Shown: positions 6,868-13,547, numbered from the stretch's first letter. The stretch: 18,593 nucleotides of DNA from Clostridiales bacterium (GCA_019421725.1 JAHZES010000017.1:1-18593), one strand, 5' to 3'. Notes: a model not told the origin generated them from the sequence alone. Numbers and translations are program-made.

Positions 6868-8043
6868 TTACTTTTTGAGCGACGAAATAAACGCTTCGAT
6901 GCGGTCAAACGCTTTTTCAATATGGTCAAGCGAATAGGAATACGAAACGCGGGCAAAGCCCTCGCCGCCGGCGCCAAAGGCCGAGCCGGGAATAATGGCA
7001 ACGTGAAATTCGTGCAGCAGGCGCGCGCAGAACTCCTCGGAGGAAAGGCCGAAGGAGCGAAGGTCCGGAAAAACATAAAACGCGCCCTCCGGTGCAAAGC
7101 AGGGCATTCCGATCTCCGCGCAGCGGGAGACGATATAGCTGCGGCGCTTGTCATATTCCGCGCGCATGGCTTCAATGTCGGTATCTCCGTTGCGCAGCGC
7201 TTCAATGGCGGCGTTTTGCGTGATGGAGGAGGCGCACATAATACCGAACTGATGGATCTTTGTCATTGCGCCGATCACGTCTGCCGGGCCGAGCGCATAG
7301 CCGAGCCGCCAGCCGGTCATGGAATACGCCTTGGAAAAGCCGCTGACAATGACCGAGTGCTCGCGCATGCCGTCGATGGCGGCAAAGGAAACGTGGCGCT
7401 CCGTGCCGTAGGTCAGCTCGGCGTAAATTTCGTCGGAAAGAACCATGATGTCGGTTCCGCGGATCACGTCCGCAACGGCTTCCAGATCCTTGCGGCGCAT
7501 TACGGCGCCGGTCGGATTATTCGGGTAAGAAAGGATCAGCAGTTTGGTTTTTGGCGTGATCGCCTTGCGAAGGGCTTCGGCGGTCAGGCGAAAGCCGTCC
7601 TCGGCTTTGGTTTCCACCGTGACCGGAACGCCGCCGGCAAGCTGAGTCAACGGTTCGTAACAAACAAAGCAGGGCTGCGGAATAATGACCTCGTCGCCCG
7701 GAGCGACCATGGAGCGGATGCAGGCGTCGATGGCTTCAGAGCCGCCCGCCGTCATCAGAATCTCGCTTGCGGCGTCGTATGTAACGCCAAAGCGGCGGCT
7801 GAAATATTTTGAAACCTCTTCGCGAAGCTCCAAAAAGCCGCGGTTTGGCGAATAGAAGGTTTTGCCCTGTTCAATGGAAGCGATGCCTGCGTGGCCGATA
7901 TGCTCCGGCGTGTGAAAATCCGGCTCGCCAATGCCCAGGGAGATCACGTCGTCCATCTGGTTTGCAAGATCGAAGAAACGGCGGATCCCGGACGGCTTTA
8001 CCTCTTGTACAGTTTTGGTTAAAATTTTGCTGTAATCCATCAT
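6868..8043 (-). CDS. Class I PLP-dependent aminotransferase (AspAT/PatA-like)
   Basis: A 391-residue fold-type I aminotransferase of the Ib/I-gamma aspartate-aminotransferase group, cytosolic and expected to move an amino group between an amino acid and 2-oxoglutarate or pyruvate. The Schiff-base lysine is K238 in SGFSKAYSMTGWRLGY. N176 (YPNNPTG), D204 and Y207 (SDEIYAEL) bind PLP, and R365 (GFARVSYS) should bind the substrate carboxylate. Length is typical. The start is the first of two adjacent ATGs, with an AAGGAG site seven bases upstream. In other Firmicutes such genes sit beside Lrp-type regulators, but none is present here. Substrate (aspartate, aromatic, alanine or other) cannot be fixed from sequence. 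It appears monocistronic. Confidence 0.92.
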   Translation of the reverse strand: MMDYSKILTKTVQEVKPSGIRRFFDLANQMDDVISLGIGEPDFHTPEHIGHAGIASIEQGKTFYSPNRGFLELREEVSKYFSRRFGVTYDAASEILMTAGGSEAIDACIRSMVAPGDEVIIPQPCFVCYEPLTQLAGGVPVTVETKAEDGFRLTAEALRKAITPKTKLLILSYPNNPTGAVMRRKDLEAVADVIRGTDIMVLSDEIYAELTYGTERHVSFAAIDGMREHSVIVSGFSKAYSMTGWRLGYALGPADVIGAMTKIHQFGIMCASSITQNAAIEALRNGDTDIEAMRAEYDKRRSYIVSRCAEIGMPCFAPEGAFYVFPDLRSFGLSSEEFCARLLHEFHVAIIPGSAFGAGGEGFARVSYSYSLDHIEKAFDRIEAFISSLKK

Positions 8044-8105
8044 GGAGCATCTCCTTGTACGGTCAATTTGAAGAACGCCCGGAAAAGCGGACGTGCATTT
8101 TTGGT

Positions 8106-8121
8106 GTAACCGAATCGTTAC
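8106..8121. repeat. GTAAC dyad in the aminotransferase leader
   Basis: GTAAC (8106-8110) and GTTAC (8117-8121) form an inverted repeat with a 6-base spacer. It lies about +11 to +26 relative to the predicted minus-strand start site, a typical repressor position. A related dyad, GTAAACGGTTAC, is at 8298-8309 before the divergent lipoprotein promoter. Confidence 0.4.
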
Positions 8122-8138
8122 TTTTTTGTTCTGCTGCT

Positions 8139-8144
8139 ATTATA
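8139..8144 (-). promoter_or_regulatory. -10 element of the aminotransferase promoter
   Basis: A perfect TATAAT on the minus strand (8144-8139), about 95 bases before the aminotransferase start. The best -35 candidate, TTCCAA at a 16-base spacing, is weak, so the promoter may need an activator or be moderate in strength. Confidence 0.55.
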
Positions 8145-8325
8145 GCGCGTTGAGAGAGAATTGGAAGAGAACGCAGAAAAAAACGTTTTTAAAAAAGTAT
8201 TTTGCAGACAGAGTATTTTCAAAAAGCTTTTTCCCCCGTTTTTTGCAATTAAATTTTGTAAAAACATCCGCCATTTTCAAACGTGCAGAAAAGGAACGTA
8301 AACGGTTACAATTCTGTTATTTTTA
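8145..8325. other. A-tract-rich divergent intergenic DNA, no gene seen
   Basis: This part of the 357-base gap between aminotransferase and lipoprotein is AT-rich, unlike its surroundings. It contains two perfect 12-base palindromes, AAAAACGTTTTT (8179-8190) and AAAAAGCTTTTT (8221-8232), 42 bases centre to centre. It also has two AGTATTTT copies (8196-8203, 8212-8219) 16 bases apart. Phased A-tracts suggest curved DNA. No reading frame with a ribosome binding site was found. Confidence 0.45.
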
Positions 8326-8354
8326 TTGACGAATCCTTTAAGGGGAAGTAAAAT
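8326..8354 (+). promoter_or_regulatory. promoter of the 422-residue lipoprotein
   Basis: TTGACG (8326-8331) and TAAAAT (8349-8354) are exactly 17 bases apart. The expected start site near 8361 lies downstream of an in-frame ATG at 8353, so that ATG cannot be used from this promoter. This supports the ATG at 8401. Confidence 0.75.
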
Positions 8355-8400
8355 GAAAACAGATGTTCCCCAAAGATTTGCTGCGACAGGAGGTCTTCCC

Positions 8401-9669
8401 ATGCGACGATTCCTTTGCGCCTGCGCGTTTGCGCTGACCGGGGCGCTGCTAACGGCGGGGTGCGGTGCAGCGGACCCTGTTTCAAGTGAGCCGGAGTCGG
8501 TTTTTGCGGCGGCCGCCAGCTCCATGCTGGCCTCTTCGGCAGAAAGTGAACAGGAGCCGGTTTATCCGCAGCCGTACACTGCCTTGACCGGAACGCTGGA
8601 GCAGCCGCTTGCAACCGACTTATACGGCTACTTTGATCCCCTGCTGGGCGATAATTTAGGGTATCTGAACATAGACGGCGCGGTCGTTTGGAACACGACC
8701 ACAGACGCTTCGCGGGATGCGGTGGCGGAATACCGGCAGGAGCATCCGTGGGTGGATACCGAACAGAAGATCAGCACGTTTTTCGGCAACGGCAGCTGCG
8801 CCGTGGCCGCGGGAAAGATTCTGGGGCACGGGGAGTCCTGGTGGGACACAGAGAAGAGTTCCGTCGGACGGCTGATCGCGGACTGGAGCGACGTTACCTT
8901 TTTGCTGTACGACAAAACGCTTGTAAACAGCGGCATACCGCTGGCAATGACCTTTGGCGGCACTCTTTACGGAGTGGAGCTGAAGGAACAAAGCGGCCAG
9001 AGGACCGCTTTTCAAAGTTTTTCGCTGCAGACGAACGGCTTTGTGACGGGAATTATGGAAATACAGCGGTATCAGGAATCGGGCTGCGATTACGGGATGC
9101 TGACGTACCTGACAGCCAAAGGAACGCTGAAGGCGGTCCGATTTCCGCTTGCGTTGGGACTGAACACGGAGTCGATTGAAAAAGTGATGCAGGGCGGCGA
9201 CGGAGAAGCGGCGCTGCCGCTGCAGGACTATGCGGCGTACGACGGCGTGGCTGCCGTTGAGGGCGCGGGCTTTACACTTCCCGGCGGTACGGTGGGTGTG
9301 AAGCTGATCTTAAAAAAGGACGGGACGCTGCTTTGCGACGACGGCATGGGAAACGTGCGCGCAGTGGCGCACCGGATTGTAAAAATGGCCGGGAACGGGC
9401 TGTTGAACCCGGAATACGGTGCGGGCGACGGGAAATTGCTGATCGACGAGGAAAACCGCGTGATCCGGCTCGGCGTCTTTGCGCTGGGATCCCAATGCGG
9501 CTTCACGATGGAAACGGTCGGTTTCTGCAGGGATTGGACCGGGATCGTATCGGTGCAGCGGGGATATGCCGTGAAAGCCGACGGAACGGTGGAGAAGGTT
9601 GACCGGACCGGAGACGCCGGCAAAACCTTTTTTGAAGATATTACGGACATTCAAAAGCCGCAGCCATAA
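8401..9669 (+). CDS. Unknown lipoprotein, possibly RCC1-like repeats at its C-terminus
   Basis: I do not recognise this 422-residue protein. It starts with MRR, a hydrophobic stretch and the lipobox TAGC, so it should be cut before C21 and anchored to the outside of the membrane. A Ser/Ala/Glu-rich linker (about 25-55) follows, then a mostly beta-type domain. The C-terminal part has weak pieces resembling the WTDIVxV...LKxDGTV units of RCC1-like beta-propellers: a KKDGTLL segment near residue 305 and WTGIVSVQRGYAVKADGTV near 379-397. The match is too degenerate to name a fold. The ATG at 8401 is chosen because AGGAGG lies seven bases upstream, the signal peptide is then canonical, and the promoter lies downstream of the earlier starts. 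It is monocistronic and convergent with another lipoprotein. Confidence 0.85.
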   Translation: MRRFLCACAFALTGALLTAGCGAADPVSSEPESVFAAAASSMLASSAESEQEPVYPQPYTALTGTLEQPLATDLYGYFDPLLGDNLGYLNIDGAVVWNTTTDASRDAVAEYRQEHPWVDTEQKISTFFGNGSCAVAAGKILGHGESWWDTEKSSVGRLIADWSDVTFLLYDKTLVNSGIPLAMTFGGTLYGVELKEQSGQRTAFQSFSLQTNGFVTGIMEIQRYQESGCDYGMLTYLTAKGTLKAVRFPLALGLNTESIEKVMQGGDGEAALPLQDYAAYDGVAAVEGAGFTLPGGTVGVKLILKKDGTLLCDDGMGNVRAVAHRIVKMAGNGLLNPEYGAGDGKLLIDEENRVIRLGVFALGSQCGFTMETVGFCRDWTGIVSVQRGYAVKADGTVEKVDRTGDAGKTFFEDITDIQKPQP

Positions 9670-9707
9670 AAAACGGCCTCTGCTGTTGTTTGCAGCAGGG
9701 GCCGTTT
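9668..9707. terminator. bidirectional terminator between two convergent lipoprotein genes
   Basis: AAACGGCCTCTGCTG (9671-9685) pairs with CAGCAGGGGCCGTTT (9693-9707) over 15 pairs with one G-U and a 7-base loop. The A-run 9668-9673 gives a six-T tail for the minus-strand gene. On the + strand the tail is only TTT, so it favours the minus transcript. Confidence 0.8.
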
Positions 9708-9731
9708 CCGGTGGAGCATATGGGAGAAATT

Positions 9732-10364
9732 TTACTTTACAAGCTGATTTAATTCCGCTTTAAAGGCGTTGACGTTCCAGCCGGAATATTTTGCAAATAC
9801 CGGATAAACGTCCATCATGGACATCAGAACATCGTTTTCGGTCAGATAGTAGTTTTCGGGGAGATAGGAACGGTAGGTGTTCTCAACGGCTTCGTTTGTT
9901 TCTGCGTCCGTTTCCGGAACCAGAAAAACAACATATTTTTTGCCGGGCCGGAACTGTTCATGGTAAGCTGACCCCGCCGCATAAATAATGTCGCTGTTCA
10001 GTGAAACGCCGTCCGGCTGGTACAGAACGGAATCAATATGCGCCGGGTAGTAATAGGTAGTGAACGTCAGCGTGTGACCGTCCACCGTGTCGGGCAGATA
10101 CACGTTTTGCGTGGTCGCTTCTCCCGTAACGGAAAGGACAACGGCGGCAAGGCGCGGGTTTTGGGATTCGAAAACCTCTTTGATGGATGATGGAACACCC
10201 ATGCTGATCTGTTCGTTTTCCGCTGCGCACGGATATTCTGCGCGCAAAGCCTCCAGAGCGGCTCCGCTGACAGGTTCGGGGTACGTTTGGCGGCAGGCGC
10301 ATGCGGCGCCAACCAGACAGACCGCCATCAAACCGGAGATAATGCGGCCAAAAAGCTTTTTCAT
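9732..10364 (-). CDS. Unknown small lipoprotein
   Basis: A 210-residue secreted lipoprotein I cannot assign to a named family. It has a basic start (MKK), a hydrophobic core and a lipobox ending GAAC, predicting lipidation at C22, with C24 just behind. The mature part reads as a compact beta-rich domain. The segment RLAAVVLSVTGEA (71-83), a threonine/tyrosine-rich strand (99-106) and GKKYVVFLVPE (141-151) recall the netrin-like/OB-type domains common in clostridial lipoproteins, but this is an impression only. The ATG at 10364 has a poor ribosome binding site (AGAGAG about nine bases upstream). A GTG at 10400 would add 12 polar residues before the signal peptide and has no site either, so the ATG is preferred. 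A perfect consensus promoter lies about 175 bases upstream. Confidence 0.8.
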   Translation of the reverse strand: MKKLFGRIISGLMAVCLVGAACACRQTYPEPVSGAALEALRAEYPCAAENEQISMGVPSSIKEVFESQNPRLAAVVLSVTGEATTQNVYLPDTVDGHTLTFTTYYYPAHIDSVLYQPDGVSLNSDIIYAAGSAYHEQFRPGKKYVVFLVPETDAETNEAVENTYRSYLPENYYLTENDVLMSMMDVYPVFAKYSGWNVNAFKAELNQLVK

Positions 10365-10370
10365 ACAATT

Positions 10371-10538
10371 GTCTCTCTTCAAAATAAGCTTTGTTCTCAC
10401 GGGTTTGCGTAATATTTCCGTGTGAATTCACTGTTCTATGCACAAAGCAGCCCGACGACTGCGGCAAGCTGCGCCAGGTTAAAGGCACATCGGAATCACA
10501 CCCAATACAAAAAAAGAATTATAAAGGTGTCGAAGACA
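10371..10538 (-). promoter_or_regulatory. long leader of the small lipoprotein gene
   Basis: If the consensus promoter at 10545-10573 is used, about 175 bases of leader precede the ATG at 10364. They can form a TGTC/GACA hairpin near the 5' end (10528-10538), followed by a seven-T run (about 10509-10515). Further down are the palindrome GTGAATTCAC (10422-10431) and a CACGG/CCGTG stem between about 10398 and 10423. No gene was seen on either strand here and no known RNA family was recognised. Confidence 0.35.
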
Positions 10539-10544
10539 ATTATT

Positions 10545-10573
10545 ATTATAATATACCACAATTATACTGTCAA
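10545..10573 (-). promoter_or_regulatory. perfect-consensus sigma-A promoter of the small lipoprotein gene
   Basis: On the minus strand TTGACA (10573-10568), a 17-base spacer and TATAAT (10550-10545) match the sigma-A consensus at all 12 positions and in spacing. It sits in an AT-rich island (about 10500-10670) and points at the lipoprotein gene ending at 9732. Confidence 0.85.
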
Positions 10574-10581
10574 TATGTGCA

Positions 10582-10613
10582 ATGTCTAAAAATAGAAGGC
10601 TATTTTTAGACAT
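10582..10613. repeat. perfect 14-base inverted repeat upstream of the consensus promoter
   Basis: ATGTCTAAAAATAG (10582-10595) and CTATTTTTAGACAT (10600-10613) are exact inverted repeats around an AAGG spacer, extended by TGC/GCA (10578-10580/10614-10616) across one unpaired base. It ends nine bases upstream of the -35, the place of an operator or activator site. It also lies about 60 bases past the stop of the 53-residue gene on the same strand, so it could act as an AT-rich terminator, though no free T-run follows. Confidence 0.85.
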
Positions 10614-10672
10614 GCAGTTCAAAAGTTGGGATAAAAACGCGTGTTTAAGTCACATAAAGTTTAATCCTGTTA

Positions 10673-10834
10673 TTACTGCAGAGGCTTTTGCCCGCAAAGG
10701 CGCTCGGCGTATTCCTTCAGGTCTTCCAGGCAATTCAGCTTTGCGTTGCTCTGCAGCACCGACCGGCGCGTTTCCGCGGGCAGTGTTTGAAAGTAAAGCA
10801 GCATTTCCGGGCTGAAATGAAAAAGGTCAGGCAT
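10673..10834 (-). CDS. Small hypothetical protein (53 residues)
   Basis: A short frame starting MPDLFHFSPE with an AAAGGATGTGA ribosome binding site about ten bases before the ATG. The protein is acidic/basic and helical in pattern: a FSPEMLLYFQTLP helix (7-19), then ETRRSVLQSNAKLNCLEDL (21-39) and a final helix with Glu, Leu and Cys. The arrangement of Phe-x-x-Leu-Pro, a Val-Leu-Gln-Ser helix and a Leu-Glu-x-Leu-x-x-x-Ala-Glu end resembles small conserved proteins of Oscillospiraceae that I cannot name or assign a role. The same open frame runs back to 11305, but the upstream part is rich in Arg, Cys and Pro and looks non-coding. The gene may share a transcript with the lipoprotein downstream if the dyad at 10582 does not terminate. 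Confidence 0.6.
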   Translation of the reverse strand: MPDLFHFSPEMLLYFQTLPAETRRSVLQSNAKLNCLEDLKEYAERLCGQKPLQ

Positions 10835-10866
10835 TTGATTCACATCCTTTCCGGGAGGAGATCGGC

Positions 10867-10907
10867 GGCCTTTTGCGCGCCGGGTCCCAGGCAGGAACGC
10901 GCAGGCC
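10867..10907 (-). promoter_or_regulatory. possible leader hairpin before the 53-residue gene
   Basis: On the minus strand GGCC-TGCGCG (10907-10898) can pair with CGCGCA-AAA-GGCC (10879-10867) with a 3-base bulge, about 33 bases before the ATG. The rest of the GC-rich stretch 10835-11019 holds no gene or clear promoter. Confidence 0.3.
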
Positions 10908-11019
10908 GGTTCGCGGCAGAAAGCCCGGGCGCGGCGCGGCCATTGCGGAAGGGTTCTGCTGCAAATCCGGGTTAGTATGCCCTGCCGGCGGCAAGATTTT
11001 CGCTTCACAGAATTTTCTT

Positions 11020-11048
11020 TTGACTTTTTCAGCTTTTTACAGCATAAT
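11020..11048 (+). promoter_or_regulatory. promoter of the foldase gene
   Basis: TTGACT (11020-11025) and CATAAT (11043-11048) with 17 bases between. The leader is about 100 bases, GC-rich, and ends in AAGGAAGG (11137-11144), nine bases before the ATG. Confidence 0.7.
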
Positions 11049-11153
11049 AGATAAAAGACGTTTTTGCTCCCGCCGAAAACGCGGCGTACGGGGTCTCGGC
11101 GCGGGGCGCAGCTTCTGTAAAATGCAAAACGGTAAAAAGGAAGGATTGCTTTC

Positions 11154-12113
11154 ATGAAAAAAATTCGCTTGGTTGCGCTGCTGGCGGCAGCGGTTTTGTT
11201 TTGCACGGCGTTCGGCGGGTGCAAAGCCGACAAGCAGCCGCTTGCGGCTGACACCGTCCTGCTGACGATCGACGGGAGCCCTGTTGCGGCGGAGGAATAC
11301 CGCACATATTACCTGTATTTAAAGGCGCAGTACGACAGCGGCGACGACGCCTACTGGAGCAGCAACGCCGCTGCCAAGGAAGCGCTGAAAACAAGCGTTC
11401 TGGCGCAGCTGCAAAACAAGTATGCGACGCAGGCGATCCTGGACGAAAACAACGTGAAGCTGACCGATGCGGACAACGAAAACGTAGAGGCTCAGCTGGA
11501 GAGCCTGAAAAACTATTACGGCAGCACCGAGAGCTATCAGCAGGCGCTGACGGAAAATTATTATACGGAAGAAAGCTACCGGCAGGCGCTGGAGCTTGCG
11601 CAGCGCAAGAGCCGTTATGTTTATGAGACTCAAAAGGAAAAGATCCAAAAAAATTACGTCCGCGCCAAACACGTTCTGATCCAGTTTGACAAGCTGGCGG
11701 ACGACGAAGAAGCGGATAAGGCCGAAAAGCTGAAAAAGGCGCAGGACGTGGCCGCACTGGCAAAATCGGGCTCCGATTTTGACGGGCTGGTAAAGGAATA
11801 CGGCGAGGACCCGGGAATGGAGAGCAGCCCGGAGGGCTATTATTTTACGACCGGCAAAATGGTGGAAAGCTTTGAGAACACGGCGTTTGCGCTGGCGGAA
11901 AACGAGATCAGCGATCCTGTGGAAAGTCAGTTTGGCTACCATATTATTCTGCGCCTGCCGATGGAGGAGCAATATCTGGTCAACAACCTTTCCTCGCTGC
12001 TGGAGGACGACTATTACACCGCGTTCAATACGGAGGTCAGCGAGAAGACGGCCGCGCAGAAGGTGGAGTATGCCGACGCTTATTCCGGTATTGACGTTAC
12101 AACGATCCGCTAA
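11154..12113 (+). CDS. PrsA/PpiC-like peptidyl-prolyl isomerase lipoprotein
   Basis: A 319-residue extracytoplasmic foldase. The signal peptide ends with FGGC, predicting a lipid anchor at C23; the Phe at -3 is slightly unusual. Residues 30-165 form a helical, charged SurA/PrsA-type chaperone arm (rich in Gln, Asn, Glu, Tyr). A single parvulin domain spans about 169-268, from YVRAKHVLIQF (H173) through the Asp-Phe-Asp-Gly-Leu-Val turn, EGYYFTTGKMVESFENTAF, and QFGYHII (H263). The canonical GG-LG before the active loop is replaced by EGYY. In the known family such proteins assist folding of secreted proteins such as penicillin-binding proteins and hydrolases. It has its own promoter and precedes the PucR/FtsEX/LytM/CtpA block. 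Isomerase activity is inferred, and a chaperone-only role is possible. Confidence 0.9.
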   Translation: MKKIRLVALLAAAVLFCTAFGGCKADKQPLAADTVLLTIDGSPVAAEEYRTYYLYLKAQYDSGDDAYWSSNAAAKEALKTSVLAQLQNKYATQAILDENNVKLTDADNENVEAQLESLKNYYGSTESYQQALTENYYTEESYRQALELAQRKSRYVYETQKEKIQKNYVRAKHVLIQFDKLADDEEADKAEKLKKAQDVAALAKSGSDFDGLVKEYGEDPGMESSPEGYYFTTGKMVESFENTAFALAENEISDPVESQFGYHIILRLPMEEQYLVNNLSSLLEDDYYTAFNTEVSEKTAAQKVEYADAYSGIDVTTIR

Positions 12114-12212
12114 GGCGCCGAAGCGGCGGGCGAATTTTGCAGCGTGAAATGTTAATTTTTTGTAAACAGAGGCTCTTTTCTGCAAAAACCATTCATTTCC
12201 GCGCGGAAACGG

Positions 12213-12241
12213 TTGCAAAAATAAGCTTGATTATGTAAAAT
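12213..12241 (+). promoter_or_regulatory. promoter of the PucR-like regulator gene
   Basis: TTGCAA (12213-12218) and TAAAAT (12236-12241) with a 17-base spacer. The start site would be near 12248, leaving a leader of about 157 bases. Confidence 0.7.
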
Positions 12242-12271
12242 AAAAGAAGTACGTTGAAATGTATACCTTTT

Positions 12272-12373
12272 CGGTGGGGCAAACAGCGGCAGGCTCCGGC
12301 GGAGCGCGTTTTAGCCGGCTTGCCAAAATCGTTTTGCAGGAAAGATCGCCCGAAGGGTGCGGGCCGAAAGGTC
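12272..12373 (+). promoter_or_regulatory. structured leader with mutually exclusive folds before the PucR-like gene
   Basis: Two foldings compete for TTGCC at 12320-12324. In one, GGCAGG-CT-CCGGC (12288-12300) pairs with GCCGG-CTTGCC (12314-12324). In the other, GGCAA (12278-12282) takes TTGCC and encloses a GCTCC-GGC-GGAGC hairpin (12293-12305). A further stem, GATC-GCCC (12344-12351) with GGGC...GGTC (12361-12373), lies before the AGGGG ribosome binding site (12394-12398). No T-run was seen. No known riboswitch class was recognised, and the structures are hand-read, without energies. Confidence 0.4.
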
Positions 12374-12404
12374 ATATATATCAAACAGAAGTGAGGGGAA
12401 CGTT

Positions 12405-13490
12405 ATGTCAAACAGACTTTTCCAAAGTGTCGTGCATCAGATGAAAGACGCAATCGACCGAACGATCGGTGTGGTGGACGAGACCTCTGTGACGATTGCC
12501 TGCAGCGAGCTGGGCAAAATCGGGGAAGTGAATGAGGATATTACCACGGAGCGGCTGAGCAATCCGGAGCCGTTTGTGATCGGCAGCTACACCTATCAGA
12601 CGTTCGGCAGCAAGCCGCGTGCGGAATATGTCGTTTTTGTTGAGGGCACAGACGACCTTGCCCGGAAGTACGTTTCGCTGCTGGCGATCTCCATGAGCAG
12701 CATCAAGCAGTACTACGACGAAAAATATGACCGCGGCAACTTTATTAAGAATGTAATTCTTGACAATATTCTGCCCGGAGATATTTACCTGAAGGCGCGT
12801 GAGCTGCGCTTTAATTCGGACGTGACGCGTGTCTGCATGCTGATTCGCGTGGTTTCCAAAACGGATATTTCGGTTTATGATATTGTGCAGAACCTGTTCC
12901 CGGACAAAAACAAGGATTTTGTGATCAATATCAACGAAAAGGATATTGCGATCGTAAAGGAGATCCGCGCAGGCATCAATACCAAGGATCTGGAAAAGCT
13001 GGCAGGCTCCATTGTGGATACGCTCAGCAGCGAATTTTATACGCATGTGGTCGTCGGCATCGGCACCACGACCTCCGGTATCAAAGATCTGGCGCGTTCG
13101 TTTAAGGAAGCGCAGATTGCGCTGGAAGTCGGCAAGGTGTTCGATACGGAAAAGACGATCGTCAGCTATGACAACCTCGGTATCGCCCGGCTGATTTACC
13201 AGCTGCCGACCACGCTGTGCGAAATGTTCCTGCGAGAGGTGTTTTCCAAGGGCTCCATCGAGTCTCTCGATCAGGAAACGCTCTTCACTATTCAGCGCTT
13301 TTTTGAAAACAACCTCAATGTTTCAGAAACGAGCCGCAAGCTGTTTGTGCACCGCAATACGCTGGTTTACCGCCTGGAAAAAATCAAAAAGCTCACCGGG
13401 CTCGACCTGCGTGAATTTGAAGACGCCATTGTTTTCAAGGTGGCCCTGATGGTCAAGAAGTACCTGACGGCGAATCCGGTTAAGTACTGA
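12405..13490 (+). CDS. PucR/CdaR-family transcriptional regulator
   Basis: A 361-residue regulator. The N-terminal half (1-125) has no domain I can name. The middle (about 130-260) fits the GGDEF-like sensor module of CdaR/PucR proteins, with KARELRFNSDVTRVCMLIRVV and GIGTTTSGIKDLARSFKEAQIAL as its landmark strands and helix. The C-terminal HTH_30 domain (about 293-350) is clear: FFENNLNVSETSRKLFVHRN followed by TLVYRLEKIKKLTGLDL. In characterised relatives these proteins activate purine or sugar-diacid pathways. Here the only neighbours are envelope genes, so its target is unclear. Start: ATG 12405 with AGGGG six bases before it. An in-frame extension back to 12357 would lie within the leader and lacks a binding site. 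ftsE follows after 104 bases containing a hairpin. Confidence 0.88.
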   Translation: MSNRLFQSVVHQMKDAIDRTIGVVDETSVTIACSELGKIGEVNEDITTERLSNPEPFVIGSYTYQTFGSKPRAEYVVFVEGTDDLARKYVSLLAISMSSIKQYYDEKYDRGNFIKNVILDNILPGDIYLKARELRFNSDVTRVCMLIRVVSKTDISVYDIVQNLFPDKNKDFVININEKDIAIVKEIRAGINTKDLEKLAGSIVDTLSSEFYTHVVVGIGTTTSGIKDLARSFKEAQIALEVGKVFDTEKTIVSYDNLGIARLIYQLPTTLCEMFLREVFSKGSIESLDQETLFTIQRFFENNLNVSETSRKLFVHRNTLVYRLEKIKKLTGLDLREFEDAIVFKVALMVKKYLTANPVKY

Positions 13491-13514
13491 TTCGAACTGA
13501 ATTTTTTAAGTACG

Positions 13515-13547
13515 GCTCTCCTTCCTGCGTGCAGGAGGGGGAGCTTT
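13515..13547 (+). terminator. stable hairpin between the PucR-like gene and ftsE
   Basis: GCTCTCCTTCCTGC (13515-13528) pairs with GCAGGAGGGGGAGC (13531-13544), 12 pairs or more with two G-U, but only TTT follows. It is either a leaky terminator lowering ftsEX expression or an mRNA processing/stability element. A good separate promoter for ftsE was not seen. Confidence 0.5.

Noticed and set aside
6763..7812. 349-codon plus-strand frame directly after the exporter operon
   Set aside because: It runs through the strong terminator and antisense to the aminotransferase, with Arg/Gly/Ala shadow composition.
8326..8400. Earlier starts (TTG 8326, ATG 8353) for the 422-residue lipoprotein
   Set aside because: They fall within the -35 and -10 elements. 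The ATG at 8401 has AGGAGG at ideal spacing and gives a proper lipoprotein signal.
10500..10670. AT-rich island as a MITE or insertion-sequence remnant
   Set aside because: The only inverted repeat is a single short dyad next to a promoter. I found no terminal repeats bounding the island and no target-site duplication.
10835..11305. Long minus-strand open frame upstream of the 53-residue gene
   Set aside because: The composition is Arg/Cys/Pro-rich, and it overlaps the foldase promoter and signal peptide on the other strand. Only the last 53 codons look coding.
12276..12324. Possible c-di-GMP-I riboswitch (GGGGCAAAC followed later by AGCCGGCTTGCC)
   Set aside because: The start and end resemble the class superficially, but the central GAAA-tetraloop hairpin and the GACGCAAAGCC-type segment are missing.
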